A DNA stretch of 64,000 bases from Caecitellus pseudoparvulus (GCA_965644315.1 CBFFRQ010000050.1:62001-126000), one strand, 5' to 3'; counted from the first letter of the stretch, positions 31,001 through 40,376 are shown. Numbers and translations: made by a program. Notes: generated by a model not told the origin, from the letters alone.

Positions 31001-34000
31001 CCACCCAGATCCCCAGGTGATCAGTCGCCCATCTTCAAGGACTACAGCAGACCGCTCCCTGCCAACTGCGAGCTGAACCACCCGCAATCCCCCAAAGTCC
31101 AGTGGGCCAGCCTGGCCAGGAGGAACGCTGTGCCCCACCGCGTCAGAGTTGCCATAACCGAGTCGGCCATCATTTGGAAGGCCCCAGCAGAACACCCGGC
31201 CCGCGTTGTCCAGCGCACACACATGCCACTCATCCCCGTGAATGGCCACCAGGCTGGCGTTCAAGGCCACGTCGATCGCTGAGCTGTAGGTCCGGTGCAC
31301 AGTGACGCCAGGCGTTCCGCAGACTCCATTATAGCAGTATCCCCAGCAACGAGCAACAGTTCCAGAGCTTCGCTGCACAAGTGCACACGATGAGGCGTAT
31401 GTTGATGTGACATCGACGATTGGGTCTGTGTCATCAACGAGGGGCACATTCGCTGGAGGGTTTCCACCAGAACCTCCGTGGTCTTGGTTCGATACGTCTA
31501 CGCCAAGCTGGAAGCCATCCCCGTCACCCCAGCATCGAACATCCGCCGTGGATGTGAGCGCACAGACGACCCTTCGGGACATCGATAGCTTCACCGCTAC
31601 TGCCCCAAGGTTCACTGACACACTCGAAGGCAGCTCATTGTCGCCAAGGTGGGCTGTCGAGCCATACCCCAGGATGCCTTGGTTGTCACGATCTCTGCCG
31701 ACGCATCTGACACTGCCACCTAGAAGAATGAAGCATGCCGAAGCTTCTCCTGATGATTCCACTGCAACAACTTTGCCACCGAGGCTCATATCCCCATAAA
31801 CAACAGACGGTGGCAGCGCAGAATTGGTCCGCATCCCTACAGCGTCCTCGCTCGAAGCCCTGCCAGCGCAGCCGGCATTGTTTTGGCCAGCGAAACGCAC
31901 ACCACCTTGATCGGTCAAAGCCCAGGTTGTGTACTCTCCGAGGGCAATGTCTACGACTCTGCCCCCAAGCTCGGCACGGTTGACGTAAAGCGCAGGCTCA
32001 TTGTCTCCCACATTCACTGATCCGGGGAGACCGAACTCCTCGTTGCCATTTGCACCCCAGCAGACCAGCTCTGCCTGCAGCGTGATGCCGCACGTGTGTC
32101 TGAACCCAATGTCAACTTTCGCCAGCCCCCCTGCTCTCACACTACTCGCCCGCCACCCCCGAATGCTCGAGAGGCTGGCCATCGGCGGTGGCAAAGCGGT
32201 GTTAGCAGTTCGAGTGTCATGATGGAAGCAGCTCTGCAAGATCCCGTCCTCGTCCACCCAGCAGGGAGAGCCACACTTGTCACCAACAGAGTCGATTATC
32301 ACGTCGGCCGCAGAGAACCAAGGTGATGGTTCAGAAACTGCCGGACTACTGCCCTCGCCCCGCATCCCGTTTGAGTACGATCCCCAGCACTGAACTGTGC
32401 CTCCGTGCATGAGAGCACAGCCTGTGCGCTCGGCTGCAACAACCCTTGCAGCTGGCCTGTGCAAGAGCACGGGGGGCATGTACAGCAGCGACGTCGTCGG
32501 TCGAGTGTGGCTCTGAGAGGTGAGGTAGCCTGTGGCGTAGGAATCTGTGCTTCCCCAGCACACAACCTCGCCGTTCTGGCGCAAAGCACAGGCGAGACGC
32601 TCCTTGACGCTAACACTGACAAAGTCGTCGGTGCTGGGAATGCGCGCAGCGGGCAAGGAGCCGATGGGGTCCGTGTTGCTTCCCAGGCGGGCTGAGGAGC
32701 TCGTCATGCCCAGGCCGAGAACTCCGTCCAAGTTCATTCCCCAGCAGAACACGCCACCGTCGTCATACAGGACGCATGCTGTGTAGCGCCCAGCTGAGAT
32801 GGAGACCACGTGACCTGACAATGCCCCGAGCTGCACGAGGCCATTTGTGTACAGCTGATTTGGGTTCACATTGTTGGAAGCAGTGTCGCGGCCAGACAGC
32901 GACGCAACTGCACCCCAACACATGACCTCTCCGTTAGCCAGCAATGCACAGGGGGTCCTGTCTAGACCAGCAACTTGGACCGCTCTTTGGCCTTCCAGGT
33001 GCACTGCAGCCTCCGCCATGCCTGAAGCGCTCCTCGCGTCCAGGGTGCTCCCGCCCCCGGACAGCGCCAAGTCGAGCCCCCCCCCCAAACCCCAGCAGTA
33101 AACATTGTTTGCGGCTTCCGATGAGGCTGCGCAGGTGAAATCAGTCGAGGCAGCGATGCTGATGGCGCTGGAGCCTGCCGGCATGAAGACTTCGGGCAAG
33201 ACAGAGGGGTGCTCGTCGTCACCCACATCTCCGAGCTCAGGTGGGCTGTGCCACAAGACGCCTGCACTTGCCTTCCCCCAGCACTTGATGCTGCCTTGTT
33301 GCAGAATTGCACACATGTGAGCTGCTCCGATGCTCACGTCGACAACTGGGCCTCCAACGTCCACGTAGGCCTCATCGGAAAGGGGCTGAGAGTCGCCAAC
33401 GTTGCTATCAAAGGCATACCCCAGCATGCCGTTGACATTCCTGCCCCAGCATTTGAGCTTGGCTTGTGCAGTAATGACGCAAAACTGGCTCTGCCCGCTT
33501 TCGATCCGAACCACCCGTGCTTGGCAAGCAGCTGAGATTTCTGGGTGAAGATTGAATGCCGTGAGGCTCAGCGGGGTGCCAGGCCAAGTCATCTCAGCAA
33601 ATGGCACAGGGCCAGGAGAAACCGGTGCCCAGCTCGACGTCAGGTTGGCCCCGCTGAACACCTGCACATTGTCCCAGGTGAGCGATGAAGCAGCCGCAAA
33701 TGGAATTGCAGCCCGGAGCACTTGGACTGTGAAGTTCAGAGGGGTCTCAGGGGACGCCCAGCCCTCTTCCCATGCGGTTCCTCTCCGCCCTGCTGTTGTG
33801 TCAGTCCAGTGCAAAGGGTGCTGGGCAGCCGCCACGACACATGCCGTGCTCTCGTTTTTCCAAGCGGCTCCCGTCCAGCGGTACAGACTGCACAGCACGG
33901 CGGGGCTTGGACTGGGGACCCACGGGAAAAGAACCTCCACTCGCATTGCCACATTTCCTGGCAAGGACAAGTTCACGTGGGAGTGTTCGTACAGGCCGGG

Positions 34001-34459
34001 CGGTGGCAAGTTCGTGTGCTGGGCAGGCCAGCTGGTGTTGGACCCAGTGAGCACCCGGTAGTCCTGCCACAGAGTGACGTTGTCCACCTCTGACCACGCC
34101 AACCGCCCAATCCACCACCAAGTTGATGCGTACTGTGACGTAGCTGCGGTGGACCCCACTGGAACTGGCGGGAGGAACGTGCTCGCGTTGCCGAGAGCTG
34201 GGTCGCCTGCAACCTCCAGAGTGGATGGAACGCCCACCGCAGCTGCGAGGAAATCCCAGCGGAGGAGCTTGTCCCCCGATGAGATGGCGACATGGTTCAG
34301 TTCTATGGAGTAGTTTGCGTTCTCGGCCAGCCGCAGGGGCGGCGCCACGTCAACCCAGCCTGCGCCGGGAGGAACCGTCAAGCTCTCTACGAGCTGCCCT
34401 TCAGCAGCACCCGTGAACGCAACAGCCACGGAGCATATGGCTAAGACATAGCCTTGCAT
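25070..34459 (-). CDS. Giant receptor-like membrane protein C, diverged paralogue of A and B
   Basis: A single-exon gene of 3129 residues starts at ATG 34459, which opens a signal peptide (MQGYVLAICSVAVAFTGAAE). It has the same plan as A and B: an N-terminal domain with STWWWIG; fourteen RCC1-like repeats in two sevens (AKLKCWG, GSIKCWG, GEVMCWG, GGVFCWG, then AELVCWG, GSVRCVG, GRVFCWG) split by CGSPCWVDEDGILQSC; IPT/TIG repeats; a Cys-rich stalk (CRPCPDGALC, CAEGYEGPMCANC); and 8-9 membrane segments. It differs in having a cytosolic tail of about 130 residues, rich in Ser, Lys and Arg (MARRRSSSSFSPG), suited to phosphorylation or binding. It is diverged from A and B throughout, except for one tract at 28551-29094. 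Confidence 0.85.
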   Translation of the reverse strand: MQGYVLAICSVAVAFTGAAEGQLVESLTVPPGAGWVDVAPPLRLAENANYSIELNHVAISSGDKLLRWDFLAAAVGVPSTLEVAGDPALGNASTFLPPVPVGSTAATSQYASTWWWIGRLAWSEVDNVTLWQDYRVLTGSNTSWPAQHTNLPPPGLYEHSHVNLSLPGNVAMRVEVLFPWVPSPSPAVLCSLYRWTGAAWKNESTACVVAAAQHPLHWTDTTAGRRGTAWEEGWASPETPLNFTVQVLRAAIPFAAASSLTWDNVQVFSGANLTSSWAPVSPGPVPFAEMTWPGTPLSLTAFNLHPEISAACQARVVRIESGQSQFCVITAQAKLKCWGRNVNGMLGYAFDSNVGDSQPLSDEAYVDVGGPVVDVSIGAAHMCAILQQGSIKCWGKASAGVLWHSPPELGDVGDDEHPSVLPEVFMPAGSSAISIAASTDFTCAASSEAANNVYCWGLGGGLDLALSGGGSTLDARSASGMAEAAVHLEGQRAVQVAGLDRTPCALLANGEVMCWGAVASLSGRDTASNNVNPNQLYTNGLVQLGALSGHVVSISAGRYTACVLYDDGGVFCWGMNLDGVLGLGMTSSSARLGSNTDPIGSLPAARIPSTDDFVSVSVKERLACALRQNGEVVCWGSTDSYATGYLTSQSHTRPTTSLLYMPPVLLHRPAARVVAAERTGCALMHGGTVQCWGSYSNGMRGEGSSPAVSEPSPWFSAADVIIDSVGDKCGSPCWVDEDGILQSCFHHDTRTANTALPPPMASLSSIRGWRASSVRAGGLAKVDIGFRHTCGITLQAELVCWGANGNEEFGLPGSVNVGDNEPALYVNRAELGGRVVDIALGEYTTWALTDQGGVRFAGQNNAGCAGRASSEDAVGMRTNSALPPSVVYGDMSLGGKVVAVESSGEASACFILLGGSVRCVGRDRDNQGILGYGSTAHLGDNELPSSVSVNLGAVAVKLSMSRRVVCALTSTADVRCWGDGDGFQLGVDVSNQDHGGSGGNPPANVPLVDDTDPIVDVTSTYASSCALVQRSSGTVARCWGYCYNGVCGTPGVTVHRTYSSAIDVALNASLVAIHGDEWHVCALDNAGRVFCWGLPNDGRLGYGNSDAVGHSVPPGQAGPLDFGGLRVVQLAVGRERSAVVLEDGRLITWGSGWNGALGYGSSDAVGGGGSIADLSVRYKPSAVHLPRGSTFRGVSFDFKLTGVLGGLGEAQRWTHWRCVECDVSNLHAMPRWLGQAVASTGEIDFPFSPAQGGVACALMSLSTLDVANWPGVCVWPEHYSPGDSVLSVTSFGVPSRSTPQLAPAGGDALELHGVFWAMALFDDGMNQVFLGGQECRFPRILASGSLLSCLAPALSSASSVSFAPRIRASIPGVPTELSAPFNVSYLAPVIIGVLPQRDVSIFGQRITLQGQFFGVPYDTSTSLGIPIAAYSVSVPSHGVICSNVTHFSDTSLSCDLPSGYGTATLQVSVLGQLSTTIDLEYAKPALNDISPKFALWSPSQSSHFSSFVLSGANLGREVADLSATVAGAPCGSQVWHNSSSFSCLDVDMHHISTSSLLAPASVVIGGQPAAVLAASVTVFGPMTLFVAQPMPVPNSGGVINIDGRNLGRTLGQYGAPPAGDITAIALGTPPVPCTGIIVLSSSRLSCQVPPGVGTLSPIAVRRLGGANATLEGASLTYERPVITIVSPVFLLKTVPSSPSDASVLFMGSGFGSLASPTPSTLLSGTVAGLPCAQATFLNGTSVLCSGLNGSALVRGKRSSVALQVKDLTADTVGVTVHVFDEPRVTGVRPSTIPVHGARVQLVGDGFGRADGQYGAPRSGDILGITLGPDSLPCTDIQVLSDTRLECDVPSGTGLLSPVTLQRAGGWSVQYVDAALQYAAARVQSISPRYVLAPASASAVLDVALLGEGFGVSFAAGPVGAMQGSVGGVPCGHVEYVNDTLVWCRGVALGNVSLDSRAEVRLVVSGVQAVTQSISLRVYGAPTLEPALPALIPAGGGAELSILGRNFGEVGSDVAAVRFGSAECRDVVLISESSLRCTAPGWANATHGMSDPGPVVEGFLVSASGLASAVQADAVRYDLPDVYVATPTEVLHAHNSSSLTYTFVATGNALGRSDLPWNGTMSIAGVDCVGAGGQVLLGDLGRSLTCEGFRANKFPFEVAVDDPNSHVRIRTNEGLLVTSEPGSMRVMPPPIVTSLQPAKVRAGGTLTIIGRNFGWQQSDIVAVSIGGIPVAPGDIVRTGVGGVQVVVPPARSNAAADNRFLRVDIETVAGWSSASQVQAGEAPVLFEYERDALPPLNAPRSLCGFREASDGGLARVEFVLEEDSITDQFPVTTWMVEFSTQPWFAPVSETAPAAVETRFVGNVLGDEVTYLSSPSQQCARSVAASQISVGSRRLQGSPQRVNVRVLNTPEQPFWMRVYAVTDPGRPLETRGPASEAIGPVYSMCDRQEYLATQFAARGDWEGAVCRPCPDGALCGGGTWESVSNEPGFYRVPWSEDAMLFAKCAVKEACPANAAGFVEGNFTSPPLGAFSAGSTSSIVNDCAEGYEGPMCANCQEGYAPQINLNCEQCAETGVATLGFIGGLLAGSAALAFLIRTAIKSRGNPAKPHVALAKLLFVHLQQIALAAAFPMEWPPALRAMFAVFDAGSSMGDALLSVDCLRWDLASSFLGNRTTQLLLPVFAVLVLGLFWLSMHLGGSLFSGMWERMRGGPAPEHASHRHPSLPTSRPPVKELPAPASPPPESSVVEMPPWKCFVVSIIVLFFVLQLNLTKSALSLMTCTTVAGRRMLAGDLQFDCDDPANHGWMYGAGIVCLFAYAFGVSLVTGLALFLNRKKLKEPETRALFGFLFSTYRDEYYYWEIVIQFRKIAMAFIGVLLRPSGIGTQATFATTLMVASSMAHNAALPFRSSILNHFENASIVVTLVTLNGGSTLIDPRASPTWKSMISVLIVVFNMAYFGAIFYILLRLFCSDASTQAALAEALGRVSERMKGKAPGQKDAVDEEETGDGPRAKRKAAPSAFSSLFSTLSLRKKPPHSGSGPAQAKPQQQESASVQATASQARDPKHAAELSKMFMRRPSMARRRSSSSFSPGPARTSRGKEEKATAASQATPARQSASSESGQGTRGKPAIALK
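28551..29094 (-). repeat. Gene-conversion-like tract in gene C (544 bp)
   Basis: This stretch is almost identical to 8118-8661 of gene A (and to the matching part of gene B near 20021-20564), with about ten scattered differences, while the sequence on both sides is clearly diverged. It encodes IPT/TIG-like repeats five and six (from STIPVHGARVQLVGDGFG to VVSGVQAVT). Some sites match B rather than A (PVHGARV) and others match A rather than B (NDTLVWC). Confidence 0.9.
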
Positions 34460-34811
34460 GGTGCACGCTCAATTGCTGTGCCTGTTTGATGCGGTCCGAG
34501 CCCTTCAGAGCGATCTCCACCGAGTATGGAGCAAGTCCGCACCACCCGATGGGGAAGAGCTGGCGTTTGCCGTCCGAGCAGTGCAGGGCTCAGCACTCAG
34601 AAAAAGAAGTGCTGAGCACGTGACATGCACGGCTGCAGAAGAGTAGAATTGGACCGAAGAGTGGGAAGCACATAGCTCGTTCAGAGGCATGTCTCCCGCG
34701 CGTGAGCAGCTGTAGTTTGTTCAGTACTACGACTTGTTTGGCCAGCAGCTCCTTCCTGTAGCCAAAGATCAACCCGGGTGGGCACGCCGATGCATTGCGG
34801 GCAAGGTGCAC
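34460..34811. other. Intergenic region, 5' of gene C and 3' of Nup50
   Basis: Gene C and the Nup50 gene are both on the minus strand. I see no exon or recognisable RNA gene here; it should contain the gene C promoter and the Nup50 3' untranslated region. Confidence 0.4.
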
Positions 34812-36612
34812 TCAATCTGCCTTCGGTACAGCGCCTTGAAGAGCCTTCAGGAGAGTGTTAGCCTCTACCTCAGTCTTTACCTTGATGGAGCAGCGGCGGG
34901 TGACAGCCTTCATCTCCGTGGAGTCGTCCTTGATCACCTTCTCATTTACCATGACCATGACCAAGATGTTCTTGGCATCCAGGCGGGAAGGCTCCATGCC
35001 AGGCAGCATCGCACCATTCACTAGGAACTTCTCGGTGCTCCCAACTGCCGTGGAGAAGAGCACGCGCCCGGGCCCATCAGCCCCCTTGGTCACCAACCGC
35101 AGCTTGCCGACGCCAAGGTTGCCCCAGCCCTCCCCCACTTTCTGCCCATCTTCGCCCAGCTCATCGCGCCACTTGTACATCTTGGCGCGCAGCTCCAGCG
35201 CCAATGCATCGCCTTCACCCAGGAAGTCTTGCTCTGTTGCCTCGGCTACAGCCTCTGCAGCAGCAGGGGCTGGCGCTGGTGCCGGGGCCTCTGCAGCCAC
35301 CCCAATGCCAAGCTTGCTGTTAATGCTGGCAGACGTGCCTGTGGACAGCGCCTGGGAGAAGAGGCTCCCAGACGTGCTTCCACCAGCCCCAGTCAGCAGA
35401 GGTTGTGGCGCGGACGCTGCCATCAGCGACCCGGTCAGCGCAGCAGAAGACACCGGGGAGTTACCACCTCCAGTTCCCTGGGAGTCTGCGCCCTTCCTTG
35501 CTTTCAAATCCGATGCGTACTTCACATAGTCAGTCGTGCCTTCGCTCAAGTCACACAGCGGGTCCTCCTCAAGCTGCTGCGACACCCACGAGGAGAAGGA
35601 TCGGTTGAGCTTGGCCATTTGGGAAAAGAACTGCTCAGTTGTCAGCGGCCCCGTGGCGGGGGTGTGAGGAGTGGACGCTGTAGAGGTCTTGGCAGGCGTA
35701 AGTACCAAGGTAGAAGTACTTTCTTCACTTGCCCCTCCTGACGCAGCTGCAGCCGGAGCCGGCGCCGGAGCCGCAGATGACCCAGACAGCAGAGACCCGC
35801 CGAACAAGCTCCCACCACCGTTGGGGGCGCTGCCGCTGCCCTCAGCTGCAGCCGGAGCCGGAGCCGGAGCCGCAGATGACCCAGACAGCAGAGACCCGCC
35901 GAACAAGCTCCCACCACCGTTGGGGGCGCTGCCGCTGCCCTCAGCTGCAGCCGGAGCCGGAGCCGGAGCCGCAGATGACCCAGACAGCAGAGACCCACCG
36001 AACAGGCTCCCGCCACCGTTGGGGGCGCTGCCGCTGCCCTCAGCTGCAGCCGGAGCCGGCGCCGGAGCCGCAGATGACCCAGACAGCAGAGACCCGCCGA
36101 ACAAGCTCCCACCACCGTTGGGGGCGCTGTCGCTGCCCTCACCTGCAGCCGGAGCCGGCGCCGGAGCCGCAGATGACCCAGACAGCAGAGACCCACCGAA
36201 CAGACTCCCGCCACCGCTTGGCAGAGCAGCGGAGCTTGACCCAGAAGAGAAAAGACCAGACCCCCCGCCTAGAAGAGACTGCCCAGAGCTGGTCTGTCCT
36301 TGCTGCCCACTCACCAAGCTCACTCCCGCAAGAGCACTAGCCGAACTCGTAGCTTTCTCCCCGTCTCCCGTTCCGCTTGCCTTGACTCGAGACCTGCGCT
36401 TGACGATCTTTCGCTTTGAAATCTCCTCAGCAGATGCTCTTGTGAAGCCGCTTGACAGGTCCATTTGCTCCGAAGACTGCGAAATGTAGAGATGATGGTG
36501 TGCATGCGGAACTTGACGTCCAACCTGTACGCAGGCTTACCTCAACCGCTTCTCCGGACGCTTCATCCCGCACCAGTTCGCCACCACGGCGTTTCTTCCC
36601 TCGATGATCCAT
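34812..36612 (-). CDS. NUP50: Nucleoporin Nup50/Nup2-like with C-terminal Ran-binding domain
   Basis: Two exons, 36612-36541 (24 codons) and 36476-34812, are joined in phase 0 over a 64-nt intron (GTAAGC...CGCAG), giving about 578 residues. The N-terminus carries the Nup50 signature (GKKRRGGELVRDE ... FTRASAEEISKRKIVKRR), which in the family binds importin-alpha. A central segment LNRSFSSWVSQQL...DLSEGTTDYVKYASDL is the conserved Nup50 block. The C-terminal about 130 residues (from ELRAKMYKWRDELGEDGQ to NTLLKALQGAVPK) form a RanBP1-type domain. Between them are FG-type repeats. It acts at the nuclear-basket side of the pore in importin recycling (family knowledge). Confidence 0.9.
35740..36215 (-). 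repeat. Five tandem 99-bp repeats encoding FG-type units in Nup50
   Basis: There are five copies of a 33-residue unit beginning GGGSLFGGSLLSGSSAAPAP; the first and last copies are slightly degenerate. Each has one FG within SLFGG and an Ala/Pro spacer. The high similarity between copies indicates recent expansion. Confidence 0.9.
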
Positions 36613-37199
36613 TGCCTGCTCTTGTGACTCGCTTGCAGGTGAGAAGTGCTGCTTTCTCCGACTCCCGGTGAGGACCACTTGCCGTCTGGCTCTCAAAGCG
36701 AGTTTGCCCAAACTGCTACCTACCAACCAGCTCACTGCACTGGCCGGGCAAACACTACGGATGGTAACGATGACGGAGCAACATGCTGGGATTTTGAATT
36801 GGAAGGCTAGAAAACCATTCCTCTCAACATGCTTACTGCAATGCATTGGGTTGCCTGCTAGGAAGTGGCGTCGGAGCTTGTGCCAGCTATGAACAAGACA
36901 GCTTGTGGCGGAATCGTCCCAAAGGCAGTGGTCGAGTGCGTTGATGGCAGAAAAGGCACGAGCTTCGCGCCCACGGCCCTCGGGACACGCTGTAGATGCG
37001 ATCAGATGCCTCCAAGTTGGTGTTGACCTGTGGTGCAGCCCAAGGTCTTCGCCAGCCATCCCAGCTCTCAGTGGTGCCCTGACTTGGAGGGGCTCCTGAA
37101 GAATGTTAAGACTGCCCTTGCCAAACCAACAGGTCACAGTCCTAGCAAGCCTTCTGGCACCAATGCGCGTCTGCAACTGTGCCATGGGCAGCCCATGGC
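36613..37199. other. Intergenic region between Nup50 and EGF-module gene
   Basis: Long frames are open here on both strands, but none has domain-like composition. Further 3' exons of the EGF-module gene are possible. I see nothing I can support. Confidence 0.3.
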
Positions 37200-38608
37200 T
37201 CACAGTCCACGTGCGAGGGCATCGCGGACACCGCAGTTTTCCCCATAGTAGCCTTGAAAACAGACGCACGTGCCAGAGCTGTGGTTGCATGTTCCCCTGT
37301 TTGAACAGTCAACATGGCACAAGTTTCCCTTCTTGCCTACATCACTCTCTGCGCTGTTAATTAGTGCAGTCTGCAAGGACGCAGAGGGTGGTGCATGGCA
37401 GCGCACAGTCAAAGGAAAGGATGCCGCACGCACATGCTCCCAAACAATGCCATCTGAGTCAGTGTCTGCCCCGTCACCGGACCAGTCGTACAGTGCTTTT
37501 GCTCCTGCCAAGCTCGCGCTTTCCTGAGTCAGGGGCGTGGCGACGAGGCGTCGTCTTCAGGCCAATGGTGCGATTGGCGATACGCGCACCTGTGCTTGAA
37601 GGACCGGCACACCGCCTTGCGTGGGCCCTTTCCAAACGGCACGGTTGCTGTCGAAGAGAAAGCACTTCTCCTCGTTGTGAGCTGTGTTGGGGTCATCTCC
37701 AGATGGACACCGTCCTGCGACGGGGTGGCCGGCAAGTTGTGCGCGAGGAAGGCCAAGCGTCAGCCAGACTACGCACTGAGCGAGCAGTCTGGACCAAACC
37801 ACTGAGATGCTTGCACTTGGTCACTGTCATAGCCCACTTCCCATGAGCTGTCACAGACACAGGCGTGAGTCTTCTCTTCGTCCCATGTGGTGGCCGCCAC
37901 GTCCCCGCCGTACATGAAGTCAGGCGGGCCGAAGGGCTGTGCAGTTGCTTCAAGGTGCAGGTCTCGAAGTGCCACACATCGACCATGACCACTGCAGTCA
38001 TTGTGGCATCCAGCTGGGCATGCCAAGTTTGGGGATTGTGGTGTGAAGAGTGTCGTGTGGTGCACTGAGCGCGTGCGGACGTACTCCTTTGACAAGCCTC
38101 TCCCGTGAAGGGTTCCAGGCAAGCACAGCGCCCACTTTGCCTGTCGCACACTCCAGCGTTGCTGCACTCAGCGACACTGTGTGCCGTATTCGGTGCTGTA
38201 GGGACGTCAGCCCAAGCTCTTCCTGAGAAGGGCAAGCCTCAAGGTGGCGTTGCATGGGCGTTTCAACGCAGCACCCCGTGCCACTTACCTGACGGGCACA
38301 CGCCTGTGAAGGTAGGAGGTACAGAGTCATGGCATACTTTTGACGCTTGGTTGCCTGGGGGGCGCACGTTTGGAACAGTCTGGGCTCTTGATAGCAGAGA
38401 CGTCTGACTCTGCACCCCATCCTGGGAAGCAATCGCAGGTTCGGGTCAGAGTGTTGCACTCCCCGTGACCATTGCAGTCTCCCAAATGCGAACAATCTCC
38501 GTATGTATCAATTCGAGCCGTTGCGAAGTGCAGTCGGGCGCTCAGTCCGAAGAGCAGGAGGGCGGCACCCTGGACTGCCCTTCCCCGCATGCTTCTGGCG
38601 CGCTGCAT
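37200..38608 (-). CDS. Secreted EGF-module protein, at least seven exons including a 15-nt micro-exon
   Basis: ATG 38608 (or 38590) opens a signal peptide (RAVQGAALLLFGLSARLHF). Phase-consistent exons: 38608-38368, 38303-38289 (15 nt), 38222-38085, 38013-37777 and 37714 onward; introns are 62-71 nt. Joined, they give EGF-like modules: CSHLGDCNGHGEC...CDCFPGW, CSNAGVCDRQSGRCACLEPF, CHNDCSGHGRC and, nearer the end, CSNRGTCNHSSGTCVCFQGY. The junction sequence DCSLRRCPSGDDPNTAHNEE holds the CPxGDDP motif often found after EGF modules in protist adhesion-like proteins. The last exons (37714-37200) are less certain; one likely intron runs GTGCGT...TTGCAG at about 37435-37373. No membrane anchor is seen before the stop at 37200. 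Function is unknown, probably extracellular binding. Confidence 0.7.
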
Positions 38609-38638
38609 GCTGCCCAGCCTGACTGACTGCCTTATCAC

Positions 38639-39125
38639 AGCTCTCCTTTCCCAGTCGGGGAAGGCACACCTTGCTTTGTCAGGGAAGGTCGACTCACTGA
38701 GGAGTGGATGTTTATGTTGTGTTCACCCGCACTTGTTCAGAGAGCGCCAAGCGTCCTCAAGCGCAGCAAGTGCGCGGACAAAGCAAAGGAACGGGGACCA
38801 TGCTCTCCACGGCGAATACCTTCAAGTGCAGCTTGAGCAGGACCAGGTGCCTCTTGATGCCTGCAATGTGTTTTTTGTCTGTCCAACCCGGAGCCAGACA
38901 CTCATTTTACACAGCACCTGGCCGATCAATAATACAAATATCAACAGTCACAACTGATGAATGCGCCATCTTCCCTGTGCACAACAAATATGTGCGTCTT
39001 GCTCTTTGCGTGGGGGAGCTGCTTGTGCCCAAAGTGCCTGCCCTTCGGTTGCACGCGGCCATCCCGCAGCAGCTCTATGCCAGCCTCTCACTTGTACTGT
39101 CCTGGCTCCTTGCTCAGTATCAATC
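38639..39125. promoter_or_regulatory. Divergent intergenic region
   Basis: It separates the EGF-module gene (minus) from the GIY-YIG-like gene (plus), so it should hold both promoters. It is locally AT-rich near 38930-38945. No coding potential or RNA gene is recognised. Confidence 0.4.
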
Positions 39126-40034
39126 ATGGCCGCTTCAGACACCATCAAGCGCGAGGACTTGAACGTCCGGGAGGTGCGTTACAGGCTTCCAGCGTCTGTT
39201 TCCTCATGTGCAAGGTGTCCTGGCGTGGCTGTCAGTGCAACGCCGCCACGCCAGGCCGTCGACGGTGCCGGAGGCGAACATTGACTGGAGACGTCGCCAC
39301 CCCCTTCCTTTTCACACTTTCTTGTTCACAGGAGATCTCCTCTGCGTCTGACTTCGGGCGCACGCACGACATTGCAGCAGCTGAGGTGCGTGGCCTGCCC
39401 AGGCAGCTCAGCGTCGACCTGTGCCAAGCACTGCTCTTGACTTCTTGCAGGGAAATGCTGCCTCCAAGTTTGCCAACGCAGCAGCTAAGTGGGGCGAGTG
39501 GGCCTTCGTGGTAGATTTCTCCACAACCAAGCTTGACAACCCCGCGACAGGTGGCTTTGCCATCCCAGCCGGCGTACGTGCACTTGGCCAATCTCGCGTC
39601 GATGGCTTGCCCTTCCCACTTGGAGCCCTCTCTGTTCCACAGCTTGCAGCCGAAGGCCAGGGCATTTATGAGATCGGCATCAACAAGCCCAAGGTACGTT
39701 GCCTCCCACTGGGCAGGGTGGGGCCCCGTATCACCCACCTCACTGCTTTCTGCAGACCAACCCCATGGTGGGCCCTAGCTCTGTCGTCTACGTAGGCTTC
39801 GCGCAAAATATCGGCAAGGCTGTGAAGAAGGATTTTGCCTTCAACTCCAATGTTGGAGTGTGGCTTGTCAAGTGCCTGCAGGACGGGCTGACGGTGTTCG
39901 TGCGCACGCTCAAGGTGGAGGGCAAGAAGGAAGCCGGCAAGGCGTGGCACAAGGAGGTCATTCTGGACCGCCTGGACTACGCGTGGAACACCGACGATAC
40001 GGGGGCTGATCCCCGTTGGGTCGACCCCAAGTAG
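39126..40034 (+). CDS. GIY-YIG-like domain protein
   Basis: Four exons: 39126-39173, 39332-39385, 39451-39693 and 39756-40034. All junctions are GT-AG and phase 0, giving 207 residues. The sequence GIYEIGI...VVYVGFAQNIGKAVKK shows the GIY and Y-V-G strands of a GIY-YIG fold, and the later DRLDYAWNTDDTG matches the DYAWN element of plant and protist GIY-YIG proteins. The first strand is complete, but the usual Arg of the alpha helix after the second strand is not obvious (K is present), so nuclease activity is unsure. A recognition or scaffold role is possible. No targeting signal is evident. Confidence 0.5.
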
Positions 40035-40376
40035 GCTTGCTGGAACCCACTGACTCCGGGACGGGGTCCGGTGCCTTGACAGGGATCGGTGCAACCAAAC
40101 CATCTGGGAAGCTTTGCCCGGCCCAACAAATCCAAATCACGAGCCAGCCTTCGCGACGTTGCGGCTTCAGCGTGGTCTCTCCCCCGCCAGTCAGGGCACG
40201 CTGAAGCTTAGTTGTGTTTGACGCGCAGAATTGGTTTGCACCTTGACCGAGGCGCCGCACCTGCCGTCTGTGCTGCGCGGAAGCAGCGTTTTCCTTGCTC
40301 CGTGGAGCTGTGGTTCAAGTATTGCTTGGGGCTGATAGAGCGCTAGCGAATCTGATTCTGCCGTGGCTTACGAGCC
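40035..40376. other. Intergenic region
   Basis: It lies between two plus-strand genes. I see no exon; it should contain the 3' flank of the GIY-YIG-like gene and the promoter of the Pro/Lys-rich gene. Confidence 0.4.

Noticed and set aside
36427-37290. Minus-strand open frame of 287 codons overlapping the Nup50 first exon
   Set aside because: It reads through the Nup50 intron in a different frame, and its composition is not protein-like. The spliced Nup50 model explains the true coding part.
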